Shown here: piece by piece, positions 7,912-15,622 of the stretch
How the letters are laid out: each line of letters opens with the position of its first letter
Position numbering within the stretch: the stretch's first letter is position 1
Source: Piscinibacter sp.
Lineage (GTDB): Bacteria; Pseudomonadota; Gammaproteobacteria; Burkholderiales; Burkholderiaceae_C
DNA: 64,000 nucleotides
NCBI GenBank assembly: GCA_019635485.1
Contig: JAHBZL010000001.1
Span: forward strand, 186,001-250,000
Reading direction: 5' to 3'
Notes under the pieces: model-generated
What the model was told of the DNA's origin: nothing
What the model saw: only the letters and a program-made list of their open reading frames with translations
Databases searched by the model: none
Translations under genes and position numbers: made by a program

Positions 7912-8793
7912 TCAGCCGGCCAGCACGCCGCGCTGGAAGTCGGACACCGCCTGCTGCAGCTCCTGCACGGTGTTCATGACGAACGGCCCGTACTGCGCGA
8001 TCGGCTGCTTCAGCGGCGCGCCGGCCACCAGCAGCACCTGGGCCGGCTGAGCCGCCCCGGCCGCCACGGCGAACGCCACGCCGTCGGCGGCCGCGTCGTT
8101 GCCGAGGATCGCCATGTGCTCGCTCGGCACGGCCCGGTCGCCGACCGTCACCGGCTCGCCGCCATACACGTAGGCGAACGCGTTGTGGCCCGGCGGCAGC
8201 GGCACCTCGAAGCGGGCGCCCGCCGGCAGGGTGATGTCCAGCACCAGCGGCTCGGTGGTCGGGCGTGTCACCGCCCCGGCCACGCCATGCGTCTGCCCGG
8301 CGATCACGCGCACCGCGACGCCGTCCGCGGTCTCGAAGCGCGGCACGTCGGCCGGCGCCACGTCGCGGTAGGCGGGCGGCTGCATCTTGTCCTGCGCGGC
8401 CAGGTTGACCCACAGCTGGAAGCCGGCCATGCGGCCCTCCTCCTGCTCCGGCATCTCGCTGTGGATGATGCCGCGGCCCGCGGTCATCCACTGCACGCTG
8501 CCGGGCTCGAGCAGGCCGACATTGCCGACGCTGTCGCGGTGCCGCATGCGGCCGGCCTTCATGATCGTCACGGTCTCGAAGCCGCGGTGCGGATGGTCCG
8601 GGAAGCCGCCGATGTAGTCGCTCGCGGCATCGCTGCCGAACGCATCCAGCATCAGGAACGGATCCAGGCGCTGCTGCAGCGGTTGCGTCAGCACGCGCGT
8701 CAGGCGCACGCCGTCACCGTCGGAGGTGGGCTGGCCACGCACCAGGCGTTCGACGCTGCGGGAACGGACGAGGGGGGTGGTGGAGGTGTTCAT
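7912..8793 (-). CDS. Pirin family protein (cupin)
   Basis: This 293-residue bicupin has the pirin metal-site motif HPHRGFETVT (about residues 69-78) with a later His in HRDS and HSEMP. Pirins bind Fe or another metal; some are quercetin 2,3-dioxygenases, others act as redox-linked regulators. The C-terminal pirin domain ends GPFVMNTxxELQQAxxDFQ as expected. I chose the ATG at 8793; about 50 more in-frame codons upstream run through repeat-rich intergenic DNA and do not resemble pirin. It is monocistronic. Confidence 0.9.
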   Translation of the reverse strand: MNTSTTPLVRSRSVERLVRGQPTSDGDGVRLTRVLTQPLQQRLDPFLMLDAFGSDAASDYIGGFPDHPHRGFETVTIMKAGRMRHRDSVGNVGLLEPGSVQWMTAGRGIIHSEMPEQEEGRMAGFQLWVNLAAQDKMQPPAYRDVAPADVPRFETADGVAVRVIAGQTHGVAGAVTRPTTEPLVLDITLPAGARFEVPLPPGHNAFAYVYGGEPVTVGDRAVPSEHMAILGNDAAADGVAFAVAAGAAQPAQVLLVAGAPLKQPIAQYGPFVMNTVQELQQAVSDFQRGVLAG

Positions 8794-8855
8794 GACACCA
8801 ATGTAGGGCGGCGTTCGAAGTGCCCAAGCATGCCGGACTGCACGCAGCGCTGAAA

Positions 8856-8916
8856 CCGGTTGCATGTGCGCAGCGCCAGATGTATGGGCGCGCCCCGGTT
8901 CTATATGCGCGGCGCC
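8856..8916. repeat. Iterated direct repeats in divergent promoter region
   Basis: Two 22-base copies (8856-8877 and 8895-8916), both starting CCGGTT and ending GCGCC, match at about 18 of 22 positions. Their starts are 39 bases apart. Between them is a degenerate third partial copy (ATGTATGGGCGCGCC). The spacing is close to four DNA turns. This may be an array of protein-binding sites controlling the pirin gene, the binding-protein gene, or both. Confidence 0.45.
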
Positions 8917-8942
8917 GGTTGATGCCAAAGCTTCCACATTCT

Positions 8943-8960
8943 CCAAGGGTTAACCCTTGG
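8943..8960. promoter_or_regulatory. Perfect 18-bp palindrome, putative operator
   Basis: CCAAGGGTTAACCCTTGG is a perfect dyad with no spacer, centred about 70 bases upstream of the periplasmic binding-protein gene. A perfect 18-base match is unlikely by chance and typical of a dimeric repressor site. No regulator gene lies next to it. Confidence 0.5.
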
Positions 8961-9020
8961 TTTCGCGCCGTCGTTGGAAATGAATACTGAGTCGTTCCAT
9001 TCACCAGCTGAAACATCTTC

Positions 9021-10145
9021 ATGCAACGCAGGCACTTCCTCGCCGCCACCGGCATCACCTTCATGCCGTTCGGCCGGGCCGCGGAGCCCGGCGTGAGTGA
9101 CACCGAGATCGTGTTCGGCCACACCGGCATCCTGAGCGGGCCGCTCGGCGCCCAGATCAAGATCATGCTGGCCGGCGCCGAACTCGCCTTCGCCGACATC
9201 CGCGCCGCCGGCGGCGTGCACGGCCGCACGCCGCGCATCGTCTCGCTCGACGACGAGCTCAAGCCGGACCTGGCCGTCGCGAACGTCGAGAAGCTGCTCG
9301 GCCAGCACCGGGCGTTCGGCCTGTTCGGCTGCGTCGGCTCGGCCACCACCGCCGCGACCGCGCGCGTTCTGCAGCAGTCCGGCGTGCCCGCGTTCGGCGG
9401 CTATGCGGTGGCCGACTCGGCGCGCGAGAAGGTCAAGGGCTCGGCCTACTTCCTGCGGACCACCTCGGGGCGCGAGGCGCAGGTTCTGGTGCAGCACCTG
9501 ACGACCATCGGCGTCAGCCGCATCGCCCTGGCCGTGCTCGACAACCCGGGCGGCCAGGAGGCGCGGGCGCTGCTCGAGGCGGCGCTGAAGCAGCACCAAC
9601 TGCAGCCGCAGGGCGTGGCGGCCGTCAAGGGCGACGCCAGCAACATCGCCGAGGCGGCCCGGACGCTGGCGGCCGGCGAACCGCAGGCGGTGATCATGTA
9701 CCTGGGCGGCGTGCTGCCGGGCGAGCTGATGAAGGCCACCTGGGCGCTCGGCGGGCACCCGATGTTCTACGGCATGTCCATCGTCGCCGGCGAGGTGACC
9801 GCGAAGGTGGCGGGCGAGCAGGCGCGCGGCCTGGCGATCTCGCAGATCGTGCCGTACCCCTGGGGCGAGGTGGAGCCGGTGGTCAAGGACTACCGCCGCC
9901 TGGCGACGCAGGCGGGCGTGCCGGTCGGCTACTACAGCTTCGAGGGCTACCTGAACGCGCTGGCGCTGCTCGAGGCCCTGCGCCGCACCGGCCGCGAGCT
10001 GACGCGCCCGCGGCTGCATGCCACGCTGCGCAGCCTGAAGCTGCGCCTGGCGGGCATGGAACTCGACTTCGGCACGGGCACGCACACCGGCTCGCGCTTC
10101 GTCGAGCTGGTGCAGGTCACGCGCGAGGGCCGTTTCGTGCGCTGA
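9021..10145 (+). CDS. Orphan periplasmic binding protein (LivJ/Leu-Ile-Val type)
   Basis: This 374-residue secreted protein has a short signal peptide starting MQRRHFLAATG and cleaving near residue 21. A type-I periplasmic binding fold follows (about 28-365), beginning VFGHTGILSGPLG as in branched-chain amino-acid ABC receptors. No permease or ATPase genes are adjacent, so it is an orphan receptor. Such orphans are numerous in Burkholderiales and may feed a shared ABC system or a sensor. A hairpin with 7-bp arms follows the stop codon. Confidence 0.85.
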   Translation: MQRRHFLAATGITFMPFGRAAEPGVSDTEIVFGHTGILSGPLGAQIKIMLAGAELAFADIRAAGGVHGRTPRIVSLDDELKPDLAVANVEKLLGQHRAFGLFGCVGSATTAATARVLQQSGVPAFGGYAVADSAREKVKGSAYFLRTTSGREAQVLVQHLTTIGVSRIALAVLDNPGGQEARALLEAALKQHQLQPQGVAAVKGDASNIAEAARTLAAGEPQAVIMYLGGVLPGELMKATWALGGHPMFYGMSIVAGEVTAKVAGEQARGLAISQIVPYPWGEVEPVVKDYRRLATQAGVPVGYYSFEGYLNALALLEALRRTGRELTRPRLHATLRSLKLRLAGMELDFGTGTHTGSRFVELVQVTREGRFVR

Positions 10146-10147
10146 TC

Positions 10148-10179
10148 CCGCGGCGCCGGCCGCCTCCGGCGCTTCGCGG
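10148..10179 (+). terminator. GC-rich stem-loop after binding-protein gene
   Basis: GCGCCGG (10153-10159) pairs with CCGGCGC (10166-10172) around a 6-base loop. An outer CCGCG/CGCGG pair lies beyond a 2-base bulge. It starts a few bases after the stop codon. There is no T run, so factor-independent termination is not certain. Confidence 0.45.
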
Positions 10180-10217
10180 TGTAATGCGGGGGTCTGCCAC
10201 TGCGACCCACGCTGCTC

Positions 10218-10832
10218 ATGAAGCTCTACTACAGCCCCGGTGCCTGTTCCCTGGCCCCGCACATCGTGCTGCGCGAGGCCGGCCTGGCCTTCGAACCGGT
10301 GCTCGCCAGCACCAAGACTCACCAGCTGGCCGACGGCACCGACTACTACGCCATCAACCCCAAGGGCTACGTGCCGCTGCTCGAGCTCGATGACGGCCAG
10401 CGCCTGACCGAAGGGCCGGTGATCGACCAGTACCTGGCCGACCTGGTGCCGGAGAAGAAGCTCGCCCCGCCGGCCGGGACGATGGCGCGCTACCGCCTGC
10501 AGGAATGGCTGAACTTCATCACCAGCGAGGTGCACAAGGCCTTCGGCGCGCTGTTCAACCCGGCGATGCCCGAGGAGGGCAAGGCGGTGTTCCGCCAGCG
10601 GCTGCGCGGCCGCTACGAGTGGATCGACGGCCAGCTGGCCGGCAAGTCCTACCTGCTCGGTGAGGACTTCAGCGTGGCCGACGCGTACCTGTTCACCTGC
10701 ACACGCTGGGCGCCATACAGCAAGGTCGACACCAGCGGGCTGGCGAACGTCGCCGCCTTCATGGAGCGCGTCGCGGCGCGCCCGGCGGTTCAGGACGCGC
10801 TGCGGGCCGAGGGCCTGCTGAAGGCCGCCTGA
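10218..10832 (+). CDS. Glutathione S-transferase, beta class
   Basis: This 204-residue protein has an N-terminal thioredoxin-like domain starting MKLYYSPGACSLAPHIVL, with Cys10 as in bacterial beta-class GSTs (GstA/PmGST), and an all-helical C-terminal domain. NPKGYVPLLEL holds the cis-Pro and TEGPVIDQYLAD the glutathione-contacting part. It conjugates or reduces substrates with glutathione in the cytoplasm. The downstream secreted protein starts 2 bases after its stop and probably shares the transcript. Confidence 0.92.
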   Translation: MKLYYSPGACSLAPHIVLREAGLAFEPVLASTKTHQLADGTDYYAINPKGYVPLLELDDGQRLTEGPVIDQYLADLVPEKKLAPPAGTMARYRLQEWLNFITSEVHKAFGALFNPAMPEEGKAVFRQRLRGRYEWIDGQLAGKSYLLGEDFSVADAYLFTCTRWAPYSKVDTSGLANVAAFMERVAARPAVQDALRAEGLLKAA

Positions 10833-10834
10833 GC

Positions 10835-11185
10835 ATGCGTGCGGCACGGGCGCTGCTGTTCCTGCTGGCGGCCGCCGCCCCGGCGCTGGCCGCTCCCGGC
10901 CCGGGTCCGGGCAGATACGACGGCCGCTTCTGCGTCACCGTCGCGAGCGCCGCGCCGGACTGCGGCACCGCGGTGGTCGACGTGCTGCGGGAACGCCGCC
11001 TGCGCGTGCGCATCGCCGACATCGTCTACCACCTGCAGCTGCACAGCAGCCAGCTCGACGTCGTGCTGATGCACGGCGCGATGCAGATCGACGGCTTCGT
11101 CGCACCCTACGAATGGGCCGGCCAGGCGCTGCAGTTCGACGACCTCGAGAAGCGCACCCGTTACGAGCTGACGCTCAAGCACTAG
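10835..11185 (+). CDS. Small secreted protein of unknown function
   Basis: I do not recognise a family. The 116-residue product has a clear Sec signal peptide (cleavage near AAPALAA, residue 19). The mature part of about 96 residues holds two cysteines, in RFCVTV and PDCGT, that could form a disulfide. The rest alternates hydrophobic and polar residues, suggesting a small beta-sheet protein. It starts 2 bases after the GST stop. Its stop is 2 bases from the convergent thioredoxin-like gene. Confidence 0.7.
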   Translation: MRAARALLFLLAAAAPALAAPGPGPGRYDGRFCVTVASAAPDCGTAVVDVLRERRLRVRIADIVYHLQLHSSQLDVVLMHGAMQIDGFVAPYEWAGQALQFDDLEKRTRYELTLKH

Positions 11186-11187
11186 GC

Positions 11188-12768
11188 TCAGGCGCCGAGG
11201 TCCCTGGCGGGCGCCTTGAACACGGCCTCGCAGGCCGCACGCGGCGCCGCGCCCGCCGGCAGCTTCGCGCAGGCGCCGTCCAGCCGGCCCTGCAGGCGGC
11301 GCAGCACGGCCGCATGCCTGCCGCCCTGGTTCCAGGCCTGCAGCTTGGTGCCGACCCGCTGCATCGAGCGCGCGCTGCGCGCCTCGAAGCCGTCGGCCTG
11401 GGCCGCGGCGGCATCGATCAGCGTGCGCGCCAGCGCCTCGATGCGCGCGGCATCCTGCGGCGCCAGCTCGACGAGCGTCTCGAGGTAGGTGGCGCCCCAC
11501 TGCAGCCGCGTCGCCGGGCCCTCGCTCTTTTCGTAGGCCTGCGCGGCCCAGTCGATCGCCGCGGCGGTGTCGCCGCGCTTGCGCGCGTTGTCCGACAGGT
11601 CGGACATCAGGTAGTAGGGGGAATGGCTCTTCGCGAGGTTGGTCTTCAGGAGCGCGTCGGACGCCTCGCCCAGCCCGGCCTGTTCGAGGGCGTAGGCCGA
11701 ATACGTGATCACCGCCTGGCGTTCGTAGCCGTCCGTGATCTCGCGGTCGAAGCGAGCGCTTTGCTCGCGCAGCTGGGTGAGCAGCGCCGGCGGCACGGCC
11801 GGCTTCGCGCCGTCCGGCGCGTCGATGCCGGCCAGCCGGATGCGCCCGAGCAGCGCGCCGACACGGTCCGCGCGCGACAGCGTGGAGTCCTCCTGCAATC
11901 GCGTCAGTGCGCCGTCGAACGCGGCCACCAGCGCGGCCCGCTCCGGCGTGCCGTTGGCGCTCAGCGCGCGCACGAGGCGCGCCGAACGGTGCGCGATCAA
12001 GTCGGTGTAGGCACGTGCCCGCGCCGCGTCGGCCAGCATCGCGAGCACCGGGCCGCGGCGCTGGGCCGCGTCGGCCGCCGGGCCGGCCTTCGGATCGGCC
12101 GCCGCCAGCGCCTTCAGCCACAGCCGCATCGCCAGCTCGGGCTGGTCGGCCGGGCAGGCGGCGGCCAGCTCGCGCAGCACGCCGGCCGGGCCCTCGGGAC
12201 CCGCCAGCCGCTGCTGATCGGTATCCCACGAATAGAACGCGAGCAGCCGCCACTCGCCGGCGGTCAGCCCCGCACCGCCGGCCCGTGCCTCGCGCAGCAC
12301 CTCCTTGACCGGCCGCCGCGCGGCCAGCCCGAGCGTCAGCAGCTCCTCGGCCTGCTGCGGTTCGACCTCGCCGGGCAGGCGCGTCAGTTCGCGGCCCTGC
12401 GGGTCGAACAGGACCATCGTCGGATAGCCGCGCACCGCGAAGCGGCTGCCGAGCTTCTGCGCGCCCGGCTTGTCGCCGTCGACATACACCGGCACGACGC
12501 CGCGCGAACGTTCGATGAAGTCCTGCCGGTTGAACAGCGTGGCCTGCAGCTGGTTGCAGGGCGGGCACCACTTGGCACCCCAGTAGAGCAGCACCGGCTT
12601 GCCCTCGCTGCGCGCGCGGGCGAAGGCGGCGTCGACCTGCGCGTCGGCGGACGCGTAGGTCCACGCGATGCCGGTGCCAGCCGGCGCCGCGGCGACCACG
12701 CCGCCGAACGCCAGCAGGACGGACAGGCCGGCCGCCAGCCCGGCGCGGCGAAACATCGTGACGTTCAT
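11188..12768 (-). CDS. Secreted thioredoxin-fold protein with long helical tail
   Basis: This 526-residue protein has a signal peptide (about 1-28), a thioredoxin domain (about 35-150) with active site W-C68-P-P-C71 and the cis-Pro in GYPTM, then about 370 residues of alpha-helical, TPR-like sequence. The N-terminal part resembles DsbD-gamma/thioredoxin_7 proteins acting on periplasmic disulfides. The long C-terminal extension probably binds a partner, but I recognise no named family. It lies 43 bases after btuF on the same strand and could be read from the btu operon, though nothing ties it to B12. Confidence 0.75.
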   Translation of the reverse strand: MNVTMFRRAGLAAGLSVLLAFGGVVAAAPAGTGIAWTYASADAQVDAAFARARSEGKPVLLYWGAKWCPPCNQLQATLFNRQDFIERSRGVVPVYVDGDKPGAQKLGSRFAVRGYPTMVLFDPQGRELTRLPGEVEPQQAEELLTLGLAARRPVKEVLREARAGGAGLTAGEWRLLAFYSWDTDQQRLAGPEGPAGVLRELAAACPADQPELAMRLWLKALAAADPKAGPAADAAQRRGPVLAMLADAARARAYTDLIAHRSARLVRALSANGTPERAALVAAFDGALTRLQEDSTLSRADRVGALLGRIRLAGIDAPDGAKPAVPPALLTQLREQSARFDREITDGYERQAVITYSAYALEQAGLGEASDALLKTNLAKSHSPYYLMSDLSDNARKRGDTAAAIDWAAQAYEKSEGPATRLQWGATYLETLVELAPQDAARIEALARTLIDAAAAQADGFEARSARSMQRVGTKLQAWNQGGRHAAVLRRLQGRLDGACAKLPAGAAPRAACEAVFKAPARDLGA

Positions 12769-12811
12769 CGGGACACCCCGGCTGCGTGGATCCGCCGCGC
12801 AGTGTGCGCCA

Positions 12812-13711
12812 TCACGGCCCGCCGCGCATGCGCACGGCTTCCAGCTTTTCGCACAGTTCGCGCACGCCGTCGACGATGCGGTCGGACGAGCGGTGCAGCG
12901 TGTCCGCCTCGACGGTCAGCAGCGGCAGCTGCCGCGTGGCACGCAGGGCGCGCCAGCGGTCCAGGTTGTCGCCGCCGGCCGGGTCGGTGCTGCCGGTCAC
13001 GATCACCTGCGGGTCCGCTGCCAGCACGGCCTCCGGGCTGACGCTCGGCGTCAGCGGGCCGAGTTCCGCGAACACGTTGCGCGCGCCGCACAGCCGCAGC
13101 GCCTCGCTGATCAGGTGCCGCCCGTTGACGGTCAGCAGCGGCCGGTGCCAGATCTGGTAGAAGACCCGCAGCTCGCGCCGGCCGCCGTAGCGCTCGCGCA
13201 GGGCCGCCAGCTCGGCCTCGAAGGCCTGCGCGCGCGCCTGCGCGGCCGTCGGCGTCCCGGCCAGCGTGCCGAGCCGGCGCAGCGTGGACGCGATGTCGGC
13301 CAGCGTTCCGAGGCGGCTCGCGTAGACCGGCACGCCGAGCGTGGCCAGGCGCTGCAGTTGCTGCGGCGAATTGCCGTCCTGCCAGACCACCAGCAGGTCG
13401 GGCTTCAGCGCGACGATGCGCTCCAGGTCGAGCAGCGCGCTGTCGCCGACCCGCGGCAGCGCACGTGCGGCCGCCGGATAGTCGCTGTACGCGCCAACAC
13501 CGACCACGTGCGCGCCGGCGCCGGCCGCGAACAGCAGCTCCGTCAGGTGCGGCGCGAGGCTGACGATGCGCTGCGCCGGCCGCGCCAGCTGCAGCGGCGC
13601 GCCGGTGTCGTCGGTGACCGTCACGTCGGCCCGTGCAGCACCGCCGGCCAGCATCAAGCCCGCGAGGCACGCGGCGAGCAGGCGGCGCAGGACCGTACGA
13701 GGGGCCAACAT
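12812..13711 (-). CDS. btuF: Vitamin B12 ABC transporter substrate-binding protein
   Basis: This 299-residue protein has a signal peptide (cleavage near GGAARA, residue 27) and a type-III periplasmic binding fold starting RIVSLAPHLTELLFAAGAG, the standard BtuF/FhuD opening. It delivers cobalamin from the outer-membrane receptor to BtuCD. The start overlaps the ATPase stop by one base (TGATG). It is the last transport gene of btuB-btuC-btuD-btuF, downstream of a cobalamin riboswitch, which supports B12 rather than heme or siderophore. Confidence 0.9.
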   Translation of the reverse strand: MLAPRTVLRRLLAACLAGLMLAGGAARADVTVTDDTGAPLQLARPAQRIVSLAPHLTELLFAAGAGAHVVGVGAYSDYPAAARALPRVGDSALLDLERIVALKPDLLVVWQDGNSPQQLQRLATLGVPVYASRLGTLADIASTLRRLGTLAGTPTAAQARAQAFEAELAALRERYGGRRELRVFYQIWHRPLLTVNGRHLISEALRLCGARNVFAELGPLTPSVSPEAVLAADPQVIVTGSTDPAGGDNLDRWRALRATRQLPLLTVEADTLHRSSDRIVDGVRELCEKLEAVRMRGGP

Positions 13712-14487
13712 CAGTCCGCCACGAACACCGTGCGCTTGCCGATGCGCTCGCGCACCACGGCATGCCCGAACGCCGCGCTCAGCACGATCTCGTCCATCGT
13801 GGACTCCACCGGCCCCTGGCGCAGCAGGCCGCCGGCGCCGATCACCAACGCGTGGGTCGCGAAGCGCGCGGCGAGGTTCAGGTCGTGGATCGCCAGCAGC
13901 ACCGCCTTGCCGCGCAGGCGCGCGAGGCGACCGAGGTGGCGCAGCACCGTGACCTGGTGGTGCAGGTCCAGGTGCGCGACCGGCTCGTCCAGCAGCAGCA
14001 GCGGCGGATCCTGCGCGAGCAGCGCCGCGATGCCGACGCGCTGGCGCTCGCCGCCGGACAGCGTCGTCACGTCGCGCTCCGCGCAGTCGGCCAGGTCGAC
14101 CGCCCGCAGCGCCGAGCGCGCGATGCGTTCGTCGGTCGCGTCCTCCCAGGCCCAGCGGCCCAGGTGCGGGTGGCGGCCGAGCAGCACCACCTCCAGCACC
14201 GCCGCGCCGAAGGCGTCGTGCTGGACCTGCGGCAGCAGGCCGCGCAGCCGCGCCAGTTCGCCGACCGGCCAGTCCGCGAGCGCACGGCCCTGCAGGCGCA
14301 CCTCGCCGGCACGCGGTTCGCGCAGCCCGGCCAGCGTGTGCAGCAGGCTCGTCTTGCCGCAGCCGTTCGGCCCCATCACGCACCACACTTCGCCGGCACG
14401 CAGCTCCAGGTCCAGCGTCTCGATCAGCGTGCGCGGGCCGGCCACGACCTGCAGTCCGCGCGCCTCGAGCAGCGGGCCGGCGCTCAT
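13711..14487 (-). CDS. btuD: Vitamin B12 ABC transporter ATPase
   Basis: This 258-residue FepC/BtuD-type ATPase has Walker A GPNGCGKT (about 38-45), Q-loop LLPQVQHD, signature LSGGERQRV, Walker B LLLLDEPVAHLD and switch His in AIHDLN. It hydrolyses ATP to drive BtuC. It lies 55 bases after the permease stop and overlaps btuF by one base, so the operon order is permease, ATPase, binding protein. Confidence 0.92.
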   Translation of the reverse strand: MSAGPLLEARGLQVVAGPRTLIETLDLELRAGEVWCVMGPNGCGKTSLLHTLAGLREPRAGEVRLQGRALADWPVGELARLRGLLPQVQHDAFGAAVLEVVLLGRHPHLGRWAWEDATDERIARSALRAVDLADCAERDVTTLSGGERQRVGIAALLAQDPPLLLLDEPVAHLDLHHQVTVLRHLGRLARLRGKAVLLAIHDLNLAARFATHALVIGAGGLLRQGPVESTMDEIVLSAAFGHAVVRERIGKRTVFVAD

Positions 14488-14542
14488 GACAGCCCCTCGC
14501 TCGCGGAGGACCTGGCGGCCCGGCGCTCGGCGCGCGGGTCCT

Positions 14543-15544
14543 TCACCGCGTCGCCCCCCGGCGCAGCAGCAGCGCCATGAAGCTGGGCGCGCCGAGCAAC
14601 GCGGTGATCACGCCCACCGGCAGCTGCTGCGGCGCGAGCAGCGTGCGCGCGAGCGTGTCGGCCAGCAGCAGCAGGCAGCCGCCGGCCAGCACGCAGGCCG
14701 GCAGCAGCACGCGCTGGTCGTTGCCGATCGCCAGGCGAAGCGCATGCGGCACGACGAGGCCGACGAAGCCGATCGCCCCGCCGGTGGTCACCGCCACCGC
14801 GCAGGCCAGCGACGCGACCAGGTACACCAGGCGGCGCAGGCGCCGCACCGGCACGCCGAGCGACTGCGCCACCGTGGCGCCGCGCAGCAGCACGTTCAGG
14901 TCGCGGCCGAGCGGCCACACCAGCGCCAGCACGACGCCGAGCGCGATCAGCGGCGCCACGCCGTCGTCGGCACCGCCCAGGTCGCCGGCCAGCCAGAACA
15001 GCATGCCGCGCAGGCGCGCCTCGGGGGCCACCAGCAGCAGCAGCGTGATCAGCGCCGACCACAGCGCGGCCAGCATCACGCCAGTCAGCAGCAGCCGCGG
15101 CGCGCTGTCGACGCGCGCGGCGGCATCGACACGCGACAGGTCGCGCTGGGCCAGCACGAACACCAGCACGATCGCCAGCAGCGCGCCGCCGAACGCGCCG
15201 AGCTGCACCAGCACCGCGCCCCCGGCGCCCAGCAGCGCCAGCAGCGCGCCGGCCGAAGCCCCGCCGGACACGCCCAGCACGTACGGGTCGGCCAGCGGAT
15301 TGCGCAGCAGCACCTGCATCAGCGCCCCGGCCAGCGCGAGCAGCCCGCCGACGGCGAAGGCGGCCAGCGCGCGCGGCAGGCGCAGCGTGTGCAGCACCTC
15401 GGCCGCGCTGCTCGCGTCGGGCTGCCAGAGCAGGCGCGCCACGTCCTCCGGCGCGATCGCGCTGCTGCCACTGGCCAGCGCCAGCCACAGGGTCGCGAGC
15501 GCGGCCAGCCCGAGCAACAGCCAGATCCGCAGCGCACGGATCAT
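14543..15544 (-). CDS. btuC: Vitamin B12 ABC transporter permease
   Basis: This 333-residue FecCD/BtuC-type permease has about ten membrane helices. It contains the motifs RLPRALAAFAVGGLLALAGA and NPLADPYVLGVSGGASAGA near the N-terminus, and GFVGLVVPHALRL in the loop that contacts the ATPase. It forms the inner-membrane channel for cobalamin. It lies 78 bases downstream of btuB and is read from the same riboswitch-controlled transcript. Confidence 0.92.
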   Translation of the reverse strand: MIRALRIWLLLGLAALATLWLALASGSSAIAPEDVARLLWQPDASSAAEVLHTLRLPRALAAFAVGGLLALAGALMQVLLRNPLADPYVLGVSGGASAGALLALLGAGGAVLVQLGAFGGALLAIVLVFVLAQRDLSRVDAAARVDSAPRLLLTGVMLAALWSALITLLLLVAPEARLRGMLFWLAGDLGGADDGVAPLIALGVVLALVWPLGRDLNVLLRGATVAQSLGVPVRRLRRLVYLVASLACAVAVTTGGAIGFVGLVVPHALRLAIGNDQRVLLPACVLAGGCLLLLADTLARTLLAPQQLPVGVITALLGAPSFMALLLRRGATR

Positions 15545-15622
15545 CGGCTCGCGACCCCGGCGCGACGCGGTGGCAGGACGCCGGGCAGCGCTGGCACGGA
15601 CGTCACGGCCGGGTCCTCATGC

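Larger units (their letters stand above)
8794..9020. other. Intergenic region, pirin to binding protein
   Basis: This 227-base stretch between divergent genes has no supportable gene. It holds a pair of imperfect 22-base direct repeats (8856-8877 and 8895-8916) and a perfect 18-base palindrome (8943-8960), which are listed separately. The base composition between 8955 and 9020 is AT-richer than the surroundings, as expected of a promoter. Confidence 0.6.

Noticed and set aside
8794-8946. N-terminal extension of pirin by about 50 codons
   Set aside because: It is made of the intergenic direct repeats and does not resemble pirin. The ATG at 8793 gives the normal length.
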